A DNA stretch of 64,000 nt from Heterodera schachtii. Its lineage: Eukaryota > Nematoda > Chromadorea > Rhabditida > Heteroderidae. The notes beneath the pieces are model-generated. The model made no database searches. It worked only from the letters and a program-made list of their open reading frames with translations, and had not been told where the DNA came from. Shown one piece after another: positions 34,488 through 43,538 of the stretch. Both the position numbers and the translations under genes were made by a program. The stretch is taken from NCBI GenBank assembly GCA_023374025.1, contig SIJG01000004.1:1-64000 (forward strand), written 5' to 3'. How positions within the stretch are numbered: position 1 is the stretch's first letter; each line of letters starts with the position of its first letter.

Positions 34488-36124
34488 TCAAAGAATAAAA
34501 GGGCTCTTGCCGGTATAATAAAAGAATGAACGCGGTACTCTCTTCACCGAAGTGTCAATGATTCCCAACTCTTTTCCATATTTTTTTCCGTACCTAAAAA
34601 TGAACAGAATCATAAAAAAGCAGAAAAAGGGGAGGAAGAAGAGAAGAAAGTCCCAAATAAAATATATTAAAAAAAGTTGTGACCTTAAAAGTCAACATAC
34701 TAATATAATTTAACAAACTTTTTGTGCCAAGGAAATATTAAATGAATTCAGAACATTCCAAAGCGGTCATAAGTTTTCCAAAAATGAAAGATTCTTCTAA
34801 AGGGGTGTCATTAGAGGGAAATGTTTCTGCTCCATCCAATGATACAATACCCAGCAGAATCCATTCATTAGAAATCGGAAACGTTTAAATAAAAGTGAAA
34901 AAATCTGCAACAACATACTATAATCAGAAGAAACAAATACTGAAAATGGCTAAATGCGTCGTTTTACTATTATTTAATTGCCTTCCTCCCGAAGTTGCAT
35001 ATTTTACCAAACCAATAGTTCCGAAGATCGGTCAATGGGCTTAAAGACGCGGTAATACACACTGCCCTGGTATTGGAAGGCGATCAGATTCTGTTCCGAC
35101 TCATTCCTCGGAGAATTGATGTAACGCTATAAGAAAGAGAAAAGTAGACAAATTAATTACCAAATAAACTTTACCATCCAATTGGAATAACGAGGGTCTT
35201 TGGCTGAAAAAGGAAAAAAAAAGGAATTATAATTAGGTGTGACGGTTCCTAACCATCAATGTAATAGGAAGGTTTGCCATATCCTACACGTAATTCCCAT
35301 GTGTAAGCCCCGAATTCCATTTCCGACACATTTTGTGTGAGAATGCCCTCATAGGGACCTGAAAATGGAAACTTTTAATGTCGAAAGAACAAAGACGACA
35401 GCCAACAAAACAAACAAACGCACCAAACACAATTCCAATTGGGATGTCAACTTTGGTGAACACTCCTTAAAACAATTCACGAGGATATTTAAAATAAATG
35501 AAAGTAATTAATTCTCACCTTTCCCAGCGGAGGGAATCGACGAGTTCTGAATAAAAAGAAAGGCAGGAAGAGTCGACGCCGCTCTGTCCTCAATTTCTGT
35601 GGGAGAAGACGAAGGCACCCGATCTTTGCACTGATAAAGCGGATGATCAAGGCAACAGAATTCGTAGAACAGAGAACATTTTTCACAATGGACGAAGGCG
35701 TCGGAGTTATCAGCCTCTTTGTCCTTGACGGATTTGCCAAACCGAGAAAATTGGTCATCCGTAAGGTCTTCCAAAATGATGGCGGAACTCTCCTAAAATA
35801 AATTAAAAAGCGTTTAATAAAATATTATTTTACCCATATTTAAAAAACTCACGACCGGTCTTTCTTTACCTGTTTTTTCTGCTCCTCTCTGCTCATTATC
35901 CTAATTTTTCTTTCCTGCGCATCCACAACAAAACACATAAATTTCGGCTGCTTCTCCTTTCCCATTAGCTTATTCCCATAAACGACTTCGAGCATTTTCT
36001 CCCGAGTTGATGCGGTAGAAGTATTCTCATTGTTTGTGTCCTTTGCAGTGCCTTCGTTTGGTCCGTTGGATTGCGCCACCACCGTCGGATTTGAAGCCAA
36101 TTGTTGCAACTTTTTTGTGTCCAT
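34488..36124 (-). CDS. PRDM7/9-like PR/SET-domain methyltransferase (SET-17 type)
   Basis: Starts MDTKKLQQLASNPTVVAQ with a polar N-terminal exon, then HCEKCSLFYEFCCLDH (the Cys/His knuckle that precedes the PR domain in PRDM9), then a PR/SET domain: GIVFGPYEGILTQNV, YGKPSYID, YSNWMRYINSPRNESEQNLI, AFQYQGSVYYRV, SSELLVWYGKKYGKELGI. A short tail ends FYYTGKSPFIL. There is no C-terminal zinc-finger array and no KRAB-like region. The C. elegans homologue SET-17 methylates H3K4 and acts in germline gene expression; activity here is by homology. It is the most upstream gene of the four-gene tandem, 232 bp before ZMAT2. Confidence 0.88.
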
Positions 36125-36235
36125 TTGACGGAAACTTAAATTATTTGACTAATTATGAGTAGTTTTAATTAACTTTATTTCTTTCAAGAATCACAATCAG
36201 CCATTTACATAAAAGAAAAATTGATAAACAAATTC

Positions 36236-36361
36236 ACCGGTTTAGAAAAACGCCGAGTGAGTCAAGCGAAGCGACGTCATCATTCTGTTTGACATCCGAT
36301 GGACTGTTATTGTTGCTGCTGCAAGTGTTGTTAGCCGCTTTTTTATCTTCTTCCATTGACC
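36236..36361 (-). CDS. Small Asn/Ser-rich ORF, possible last exon
   Basis: A 41-codon frame starting MEEDKKAANNTCSSNNN and ending DSLGVFLNR, upstream of the SET-17-like gene on the same strand. Polar composition looks coding, but there is no domain and no clear upstream exon. It may be a chance frame. Confidence 0.3.
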
Positions 36362-36419
36362 ATAAAACAAAATAAAAGCAAATTATGCAATAAAAGAGCA
36401 ACAGAAAAACCAAAATAAT

Positions 36420-36570
36420 AACCAGTAAAATTCATACAAAATAGAACCATCAACAGAAGAGAAACAGATTTTATTTGATATTTGAGTGCATGCCATATAA
36501 ACAACTTTGAAATGTTAAATCTATTCTGGAATAATTCCAAGTTTCGCGGGATGCAATCCATGGGAAATTC
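36420..36570. repeat. Duplicated 3' end of the PTPA gene
   Basis: This 150-bp block matches 47970-48100, the last codons and 3' UTR of the PTPA gene: both contain TACAAAATAGAACCATCA, TCTATTCTGGAATAATTCC and TTTCGCGGGATGCAATCCA, with scattered differences. A shorter copy lies at 37085-37140. The block sits immediately downstream of each F-box-like copy. Confidence 0.8.
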
Positions 36571-36573
36571 GTT

Positions 36574-37082
36574 TCACTTCTGCTGATCACTTGGGCCGGG
36601 AATTGCGTTGAGAAGCCTAAAAATAAGGCAATAAATTTGATTTAAAAAAACATTCGCTGACCCGTCCCCGATTTCGTCCCTCCGAATCGAAATGTCAATT
36701 CTGTTCCACTGATTAGTAAAGATCCATTGAATCGCTTCCATTTCCCAAATGGCCCATCTGTTAACATCTCGGACAATTGGACAACGGACGAGGAGAAGCA
36801 GTCCCGGTTCATGAAGAGTTTTCAATGCCAATTGTTCCCGAGTCCTTCCGTTTTTTTCCAAAAAACACTCCTCCTCATATGATATAAACGGAATATTCGT
36901 AAAGGCCAGGACAATGATGAAATTGACAGAAGAAGAAGCAGATTGAAAATCCCAAAATTAAATTATTCAAAATAATATTAAATTAATTAATGGCAAGTAC
37001 CTTGATGATCCTTCTCTTTTTCAATTGCCACGCTATTTTGTTGCCATTGAAGAAGATTTTTAAAATCTTGGGCAAATTGTCA
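36574..37082 (-). pseudogene. F-box-like family gene, copy 1, truncated
   Basis: Reads PKILKIFFNGNKIAWQLKK, then VNFIIVLAFTNIPFISYEEE, then LLLLVRCPIVRDVNRWAIWE, FTNQWNRIDISIRRDEIGDG and a spliced terminal exon GLLNAIPGPSDQQK with stop. I recall a large cyst-nematode family with this C-terminal layout (LVRCPI..WAKWE..EIGDG..GPSDQQK); that recollection is unverified. The N-terminal half is absent: the right border runs directly into 3' UTR of copy 2. The acceptor before the second exon reads GG where copy 2 has AG. Truncation and a lost acceptor mark it as dead. Confidence 0.7.
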
Positions 37083-37632
37083 ATTTCGAGTTTCGTGGGA
37101 TGCAATCCATGGGAAGTTTTATCCAATCCTGACGAGTAATACACTTCTGCTGATCACTTGGGGCGGTAATTATGTTGAGAAGCCTAAAAATTGGAAGGCA
37201 ATAAATTGATTTTTTTTTCTTTAAAAAAACATTCGCTAACCTGCCCTGAAAAATCCTCATTTTTGATAAAAATGTCAATTCTGTTCCACTGAACGGTGAC
37301 ACTCCATTCAATTGCTTCCATTTCCCATATGGCCCATCTGTTTAAATCTCGGACAATTGGATAACGGACAAGAAGAAGCAGTCCCGGTGCATGGGGTGTT
37401 TTCAATGCCAATTGTTCCCGAGTCGATGTGTTGTTTTCCAAAAAACACTCCGGTAATACTGTAGTTTGTCCCCCCCCCCTTTTTGGAAAAAAAAATTTCA
37501 AAAATTTTTTCCCTAAAAATAATTTTCCAGGGGTTTTTGGGGTCGCTGAACACGAATCCGGCATCCAGTTCGGCCAATTTCGAATCCCGGACCCGAATTC
37601 GAACAAAAAGTCGAAAATTCAAATTTACAAAC

Positions 37633-37910
37633 TGTTCGGGAGACACCATTTATATTTGTGTGGCATTATGTTTATGTAATTTTCCCCTCCACACATTTCG
37701 CTGTTGACCCCTCATATATTTTTGCATAAATACCCCTCCTTTTCCCTCCTTCATTCACTTCTTCTGTTTCACTTTGTCATTTCACCATCTTTGCCCCTCT
37801 CCGCTTGTGACCCATTTCCAATCAATATTTTATTTATTGTTCGCCTTGTCCCTTTTTATTTTGTTTGAATAAACTTTTGGTTTATTCACTTTGGACATAG
37901 CGGCGTAACA
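37633..37910 (+). repeat. 5' LTR, 278 bp
   Basis: Begins TG and ends CA. It contains an AATAAA polyadenylation signal at 37868-37873 and an A/T-rich CATATATTTTTGCATAAAT stretch that could be the core promoter. Confidence 0.96.
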
Positions 37911-37925
37911 AATTGGCGACGCCCG
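37911..37925 (+). other. Candidate primer-binding site
   Basis: AATTGGCGACGCCCG begins directly after the 5' LTR. The TGGCGACG core would pair with a tRNA ending CGTCGCCA; which tRNA that is was not resolved by eye. Confidence 0.55.
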
Positions 37926-37971
37926 CTCTGATTGGACTCATCTTTTTGGCTTCAAATTTGTAAGTTTGAAA

Positions 37972-38177
37972 GCCAATCGGCTATTCATTTTCAGTTTTGT
38001 CTTTTGGACATATCTTCTGAAAAGCCGAGTCGGCATTCATTCTTCAACAAAGCCAGTCGGCTAGCAATTTCGTCAAACAAGCCAAGTCTGGCCAAATCTT
38101 CGACAAAGCCGAGACGGCAAAATCTTCAAATTCGTTAAGCCGAGCCGGCAAAGAAACGAATTCAAAACCGAGTCGGT
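37972..38177 (+). repeat. Seven mini-hairpin units in the retrotransposon leader
   Basis: Near-palindromes of the form GCCGAGTCGGC occur at 37972, 38024, 38052, 38081, 38108, 38139 and 38167. The last six start 27-31 nt apart. Substitutions tend to be compensated (GCCGAGCCGGC, ACCGAGTCGGT), preserving a 4-5 bp stem. They lie between the primer-binding site and the polyprotein start, where packaging or translation signals are expected. Confidence 0.8.
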
Positions 38178-38254
38178 TCATCATTCTTCGAAAAGCCTCA
38201 CAGCTAGGCGCTGCTGATATATTTGCTAGGTGCAAATCAGGCTTAATTTGAAAA

Positions 38255-41200
38255 ATGCCAGCACAGCAGGACCCAGCCATTGACCAGTTGGTCAGGTTGC
38301 TTGGTGAACAGCAACAAATCGCAAGACAGCAAGCGGATCAAATCGCACAACTGCTCGCCAATAATGCGGTTGCTGCTGCACCTGCTGCCGTTCAACCTCA
38401 AAATGTTCACGACATAATTCCAGCGCTGCCGGACATCAATCCATTCGAGTGCTGCGATGATAAGAGCAAAGTCACCGAATGGCTCGAGCGCTTCCAATTC
38501 GCTCTCGACTGCTCGGCGCCAAATGCGAAGGACTTGACGAAAGTCAAATGTCTAATGAACAAATTGAGTGAAGGCGCATTTTCGGAGTACAGCCGCTCTG
38601 TATTGCCGTCAGTGGTCACCGATTTTGGATTTGTCGACACAATCAAAAAGCTGCAAAAGCTTTTCAGTCGACCACAATCAATTTTTGTCGACAGATATGA
38701 ATGTTTGAAAGCCGAAAGAGGGAATGGTGAGGATTTCCGACAATTTGTGAACAGACATCGGAAATTGCTTCAAGAGTTCAAATTCGATATTTTGAACAAG
38801 GAACAATTCCACTGCCTCATGCTGCTGACAGCACTGAAGTCCCACAGCGATTCTGCCTTGCGCCAGCGCATTTTGGCCAAGCTTACAGCAGACGGGGACA
38901 ATGTCAAATATGACAACATTGTGGAAGATTTGCAGGTTTACCTGTCCACAATCGCCGAGGCAAAAGTCATCGAACAGCCAACCGGCACGAAGAACATCTT
39001 CGCAGTCAAAAAGTGGCATGGACGCAGCAAACCGCTTGAAAAATGCCATGATCAACCGAAAAATTCGACTGATCGATCATGTTGGCGTTGCGGTAAGACC
39101 CATTCTCCCAAATCGTGTCCGCACAGCAGTGTTGTCTGCAAAAAGTGCAACAAATCAGGACATTTGGAGAAGATGTGCGAGAAGCACCAGGCCTGGGTCA
39201 AGAAAAATTTGGCAAAGAATGCCAACCATCGAAAACAAGCCAATTCTGTTAGGCTTGGAGGGTTGAAGATTAACTTGGTTAATCAACCCAAACGCCTGAT
39301 CGAAGCGCCCGTCAACGTCGATGGGAACGCAATCGAATTCGTGATGGACCCGGGTGCCGAAATCACGGTGCTAAACAAGGAATCGCATCAATTGATTGGC
39401 ACTCGGCTGAGCCCCTGCAGTGAGCAGGCATTTTATCACGATGGATCCCAATGCCACTTGTTTGGCAAGGGAACAGCAACATTTTCGATCGGAGGGCGTA
39501 AGACAAAAGGAACATTTTATGTATCCGACGAAGGATCATTAAACCTTTTGGGGATCGATATGCTTGATGCTTTGGGTCTTATGGACTCATTTCGGACGAA
39601 TCTGTCAGATGTTTTAAAGCTCAACAATGTCCAATTTTCGGAACAGGATTCGACTTTGAAAATTTTGAAAGAAAAATTTTCTCGACTGTTTGCCGATGGA
39701 CTTGGCCGATGCGTGAAGGCAAAGGCCCGATTGGAGCTCAAACATGACGCCGTTCCTGTGTATTGCCGACCTCGTCCTGTGCCATACAACACCAAATTGG
39801 TGGCTGAGGCCGAATTGGACCGGCTTATGGAACTCGGAGTCATTCGTCCGGTGGAACACACTCGTTGGGCCGCACCCATTGTTGTGGTCAAGAAGGCCAA
39901 CGGTTCCACGCGCGTATGCGCCGACTTTTCAACTGGATTGAATAGTGCGCTTCTGCTGCATCAGCACCCATTACCAGTGCCCGAGGACATTTTCGCGACA
40001 CTGAATGGAGGACAAGTCTTCTCCCAGATCGATCTCAAAGATGCGTATTTGCAGATTGAATTGGATGACAATTCAAAGGAATTGTGCACCATCGCAACGC
40101 ATCGTGGTAACTTTGAGTACCAACGACTTCCATTTGGGGTAAAGTCAGCCCCTGGAATTTTTCAATCCATTATGGATTCGATGTTGGCTGGCTGTAATTG
40201 CGCAATCGCGTATCTGGACGATGTCATCGTTGTGAGCAAATCCGCAGATGAACATCAAAAGCATTTGGCAAATGTTTTCCAACGAATGGAAAACTTCGGA
40301 TTTCGGATCCGGCCAGAAAAATGCTCCTTCTTCAAAAGCCAAATCAAGTATTTGGGCTTCATTGTCGACAAAGACGGAAGAAGGCCAGATCCGGCGAAAA
40401 TCCAAGCCATTGCTCAAATGCCAGTGCCAACAAACGTTTCGGAATTGCGTTCATTCCTTGGAATGATCAATCATTATCAGCAATTCGTCCGAAACATGCG
40501 GTTTATCAGACAACCAATGGATGAGTTGTTGAAGCAGGACGTGGCATGGAATTGGTCGAAGGAATGCCAGCAGGCCTTCGATAAGGTCATCGAAATCCTG
40601 CAGTCAGACAAACTTCTGACGCATTACGACCCGGCTCGCGAAATCGTCGTTTCTGCCGATGCTTCTGAGCATGGCATTGGAGCCGTCATTGCTCATCGCT
40701 TTCCGGAAGGCAATTTGAAGGCCATCGCGCATGCTTCATGCTCGCTTACTCCCGCTGAAAAGAACTATTCCCAAATTGAAAAAGAAGGATTAGCTCTGAT
40801 CTACGCAGTAAAAAAGTTCCACAAATATCTGTTTGGACGCCATTTTACACTGCAAACGGATCACAAACCATTGTTGGCCATTTTTGGCAACAAAAAGGGA
40901 ATAAAAGCATGCACGGCAAATCGATTGCAGCGCTGGGCCATCACACTTTTGGGCTACGACTTCAACATCGAATACAAAAGCACGTCAGAATTTGGACATG
41001 CCGATGTTTTGTCGCGACTGATCGCAAAAACGCCACTTCCGGACGATGAAAGAATTGTGGCAAGTATTAGCACTGCTGGAAATTTAGTGCTGAACGCCAT
41101 CGAAAAAGGACTTCCGATTGTCAATGAGGATCTGATCAGAGCCGCTGATCAGGATCAGACAATTCAGAAGGTCAAAAAGTTCGTCAAAACTCAATGGCCC

Positions 41201-42451
41201 AACAAAAAGGCAATTTCGGACGAACTTCTGCCGTTCCACCGCAGGCGCGAGGCATTGACAATCGAAAATGATTGTTTGTTATTTTCCGATCGAGTTGTGG
41301 TCCCTGCCTCTCTGCAAAATGAGGTGCTGCAACTTCTGCACAAAGGGCACCCCGGAATTAAACGAATGAAAAGCCTCGCGCGCCAATACGTTTATTGGCC
41401 TGGAATGGACGAGCAAATCGAAAACGTGGTAAAATCGTGCCAACCGTGCGCTGCCGAAGCAAAAGCACCAGTGAAGACCGAACTTCACTCTTGGCCGAAA
41501 ACGGATGGTCCATGGAAACGAATCCATATGGACTATGCCGGACCATTTTTCGGAAAAATGTTTCTGATCATCGTGGACTCTTTCTCGAAATGGCCCGAAG
41601 TTTTCGAGATGCGCTCGTCCGGAACATCCGCAACAATTGAAAAGTTGCGTGGTCTTTGCACAACTTTTGGCTTGCCGGAGACATTGGTCACCGACAACGG
41701 CACCCAATTTTCGTCCAACGAATTCAAGCAATTCGTCACTCAAAACGGCATTACCCACCTGTTTTCGGCGCCTTATAATCCCATGTCAAATGGGCAGGCT
41801 GAACGTTTTGTGGACACGTTCAAACGAACGTCCCGAAAATTAAAAGGGGAGGGAATTGCCAATGCTTTGGAAACATTTTTGGTCACGTACAGGACTACGC
41901 CAAGCGAGTCGCTGAATGGCAAGAGTCCGGCCGAAATGTTCCTCCAGCGCAAAATTCGGACAACTTTGGACCTGCTCATGCCAAAACCGAAACAGCCGAT
42001 CGTCCGTGACGAAGCAATGGAAAATAACTTCAACCGACGCTTCGGAGCAAAACCGAGATTTTTCTCAGTCGGAGAAAAAGTTTATGCTCGTCACCGGCTG
42101 TCCCAACAATGGAGACCTGGACACGTCACGACTTGCAAAGGAGTGATGTACGACGTGGAGTTCGTGAACGGATCAACATCCCGTTTCCACGCGAACCAGC
42201 TGATCAAAAGGGACAGCGATCAATTGGACATTGATCCACTGGACGTGTTGAATGAAGGTTTTGGTCTGCCAAATGTGGCACAACAACCAAATCAGCGCCC
42301 AATCGAGGCCGTGGTTGAACCAAACATTGAGATCAATGCTGAGCCAGCAAATGATCCAGCACCTGCCGAACATCAGCACGAATCGTCCTCGACGACAGTA
42401 CCCGAAGCGGAACCGTCGTCCGCCCGATCGCTACTCACCGAAGTGATCTGA
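38255..42451 (+). CDS. Gag-Pol polyprotein of the Ty3/Gypsy element
   Basis: A single 1398-residue frame without a Gag/Pol frameshift. Order: Gag-like region; two zinc knuckles around residues 275-310 (CWRCGKTHSPKSC, CKKCNKSGHLEKMC); aspartic protease near residue 365 with DPGA in place of the usual DSGA/DTGA; reverse transcriptase with FSQIDLKDAYLQIEL and AYLDDVIVV near residue 650; RNase H with VSADASEHGIGAVI near 800; integrase with an HHCC finger (GHPGIKRM to SCQPC) and the DDE triad in HMDYAGPF, VTDNGTQF and NGQAERFV. A short acidic C-terminal tail follows. The PR-RT-RH-IN order and YLDD motif place it in Ty3/Gypsy. No envelope-like frame follows. Confidence 0.97.
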   Translation: MPAQQDPAIDQLVRLLGEQQQIARQQADQIAQLLANNAVAAAPAAVQPQNVHDIIPALPDINPFECCDDKSKVTEWLERFQFALDCSAPNAKDLTKVKCLMNKLSEGAFSEYSRSVLPSVVTDFGFVDTIKKLQKLFSRPQSIFVDRYECLKAERGNGEDFRQFVNRHRKLLQEFKFDILNKEQFHCLMLLTALKSHSDSALRQRILAKLTADGDNVKYDNIVEDLQVYLSTIAEAKVIEQPTGTKNIFAVKKWHGRSKPLEKCHDQPKNSTDRSCWRCGKTHSPKSCPHSSVVCKKCNKSGHLEKMCEKHQAWVKKNLAKNANHRKQANSVRLGGLKINLVNQPKRLIEAPVNVDGNAIEFVMDPGAEITVLNKESHQLIGTRLSPCSEQAFYHDGSQCHLFGKGTATFSIGGRKTKGTFYVSDEGSLNLLGIDMLDALGLMDSFRTNLSDVLKLNNVQFSEQDSTLKILKEKFSRLFADGLGRCVKAKARLELKHDAVPVYCRPRPVPYNTKLVAEAELDRLMELGVIRPVEHTRWAAPIVVVKKANGSTRVCADFSTGLNSALLLHQHPLPVPEDIFATLNGGQVFSQIDLKDAYLQIELDDNSKELCTIATHRGNFEYQRLPFGVKSAPGIFQSIMDSMLAGCNCAIAYLDDVIVVSKSADEHQKHLANVFQRMENFGFRIRPEKCSFFKSQIKYLGFIVDKDGRRPDPAKIQAIAQMPVPTNVSELRSFLGMINHYQQFVRNMRFIRQPMDELLKQDVAWNWSKECQQAFDKVIEILQSDKLLTHYDPAREIVVSADASEHGIGAVIAHRFPEGNLKAIAHASCSLTPAEKNYSQIEKEGLALIYAVKKFHKYLFGRHFTLQTDHKPLLAIFGNKKGIKACTANRLQRWAITLLGYDFNIEYKSTSEFGHADVLSRLIAKTPLPDDERIVASISTAGNLVLNAIEKGLPIVNEDLIRAADQDQTIQKVKKFVKTQWPNKKAISDELLPFHRRREALTIENDCLLFSDRVVVPASLQNEVLQLLHKGHPGIKRMKSLARQYVYWPGMDEQIENVVKSCQPCAAEAKAPVKTELHSWPKTDGPWKRIHMDYAGPFFGKMFLIIVDSFSKWPEVFEMRSSGTSATIEKLRGLCTTFGLPETLVTDNGTQFSSNEFKQFVTQNGITHLFSAPYNPMSNGQAERFVDTFKRTSRKLKGEGIANALETFLVTYRTTPSESLNGKSPAEMFLQRKIRTTLDLLMPKPKQPIVRDEAMENNFNRRFGAKPRFFSVGEKVYARHRLSQQWRPGHVTTCKGVMYDVEFVNGSTSRFHANQLIKRDSDQLDIDPLDVLNEGFGLPNVAQQPNQRPIEAVVEPNIEINAEPANDPAPAEHQHESSSTTVPEAEPSSARSLLTEVI

Positions 42452-42490
42452 GGACCGATGTTGCTGATCAGAATGAAGGAAGACTCTTTT

Positions 42491-42501
42491 AAAAGGGGAG
42501 G
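42491..42501 (+). other. Polypurine tract
   Basis: AAAAGGGGAGG abuts the 3' LTR and would prime plus-strand synthesis. Confidence 0.85.
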
Positions 42502-42779
42502 TGTTCGGGAGACACCATTTATATTTGTGTGGCATTATGTTTATGTAATTTTCCCCTCCACACATTTCGCTGTTGACCCCTCATATATTTTTGCATAAAT
42601 ACCCCTCCTTTTCCCTCCTTCATTCACTTCTTCTGTTTCACTTTGTCATTTCACCATCTTTGCCCCTCTCCGCTTGTGACCCATTTCCAATCAATATTTT
42701 ATTTATTGTTCGCCTTGTCCCTTTTTATTTTGTTTGAATAAACTTTTGGTTTATTCACTTTGGACATAGCGGCGTAACA
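42502..42779 (+). repeat. 3' LTR, 278 bp
   Basis: Identical by eye to the 5' LTR over all 278 positions. Confidence 0.96.
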
Positions 42780-43538
42780 CAAACTACAGTATTACCAAAC
42801 ACTCCTATTCATATGATATAAAAGGAATATTCGTAAACACGAAAAGAATGATGAAATTGACACGGGAAGAAGCATTTTGAAAAGCCTAAAAATAAATTAT
42901 TTAAAATAGTATTATATTAATTAATGGCAAGAACCGTTTTGATTGTGGCCTTTTTCAATTTCCAAATTCTTTCACTGCCGTTGAAAAAAATTTTCAGTAT
43001 TTTTGGCACATTGTCCGGACGGGGAGTAAAAAGCCATTTGGCCAACGCTTGTCCATCCGACGTCTTGGCACTGTCATCATGCGAAAATCGGACGAATAAA
43101 TTTCCTCTAGCTTGAGAAAAGACGAAGCGAAGTCGTGGTTTATCAGTGATAATTGACGAGACGAATTTGCCCAAATGGTGGAAAACATCCGGAAACAAGT
43201 GGAAGTCATAAACATTTTGTCTGAAAAGAGGATAAATGTTGCGCAGAATGAACTCCAAAATGCGGTCATCGGACGATTTAATGGCCAAATGGATCGGCCA
43301 GACGGCGAAAAGCGAACGAAAACGGTGGAGAAAAGCGATGGCATTTGGTCGATATAGGTAACTATAAAAAAAAATTTTTGCAATGTGTGCAGTTGATCGC
43401 GCATGATTTGGACTCTGTGTTGGAAAGTGCGCTCGAAGGTGCCCGGAGAATTCAGGAAACCGAAAAAAGGAAATTTCGGACTTAAGGTCGTTGGCACTCC
43501 GTTGAAAGCACTTCTCGCCACCTTTTTGCTGAAATCCG

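Larger units (their letters stand above)
37633..42779 (+). mobile_element. Full-length Ty3/Gypsy LTR retrotransposon
   Basis: Two 278-bp LTRs (37633-37910, 42502-42779), both starting TGTTCGGGAGACACC and ending GCGGCGTAACA, are identical by eye. CAAAC is duplicated on each side (37628-37632, 42780-42784). A candidate primer-binding site follows the 5' LTR and a purine tract AAAAGGGGAGG precedes the 3' LTR. One uninterrupted 1398-codon frame lies between. Identical LTRs and an open frame indicate a very recent insertion that may still be mobile. Confidence 0.97.
37452..42796. mobile_element. Element J: 193-bp inverted-repeat element carrying an LTR retrotransposon
   Basis: Ends GGTAATACTGTAGTTTG and its exact inverted copy (42780-42796), flanked by AAACACTCC at 37443-37451 and 42797-42805, a perfect 9-bp duplication inside F-box copy 2. 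Without the retrotransposon and its duplicated target it is 193 bp. The inner sequence (GGGTCGCTGAACACGAATCC) is shared with element K at 47412. Confidence 0.88.
37083..43363 (-). pseudogene. F-box-like family gene, copy 2, split by two nested insertions
   Basis: The right half (43363-42797) reads LYRPNAIAFLHRFRSLFAV, SSDDRILEFILRNIYPLF, LGKFVSSIITDKPRLRF, DGQALAKWLFTPRPDNVPKI, KILKIFFNGSERIWKL and VNFIILFVFTNIPFISYE. An in-frame TAG follows that last phrase, where copy 1 has GAG. The gene is then cut by element J and the LTR retrotransposon, and resumes at 37451 with LLLLVRYPIVRDLNRWAIWE. Its normal stop codon after SDQQK is changed to Cys. At least three independent lesions make it non-functional. 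Confidence 0.75.

Noticed and set aside
38407..42446. Several antisense ORFs across the Gag-Pol region
   Set aside because: They mirror the codon pattern of the intact polyprotein and have no independent features.
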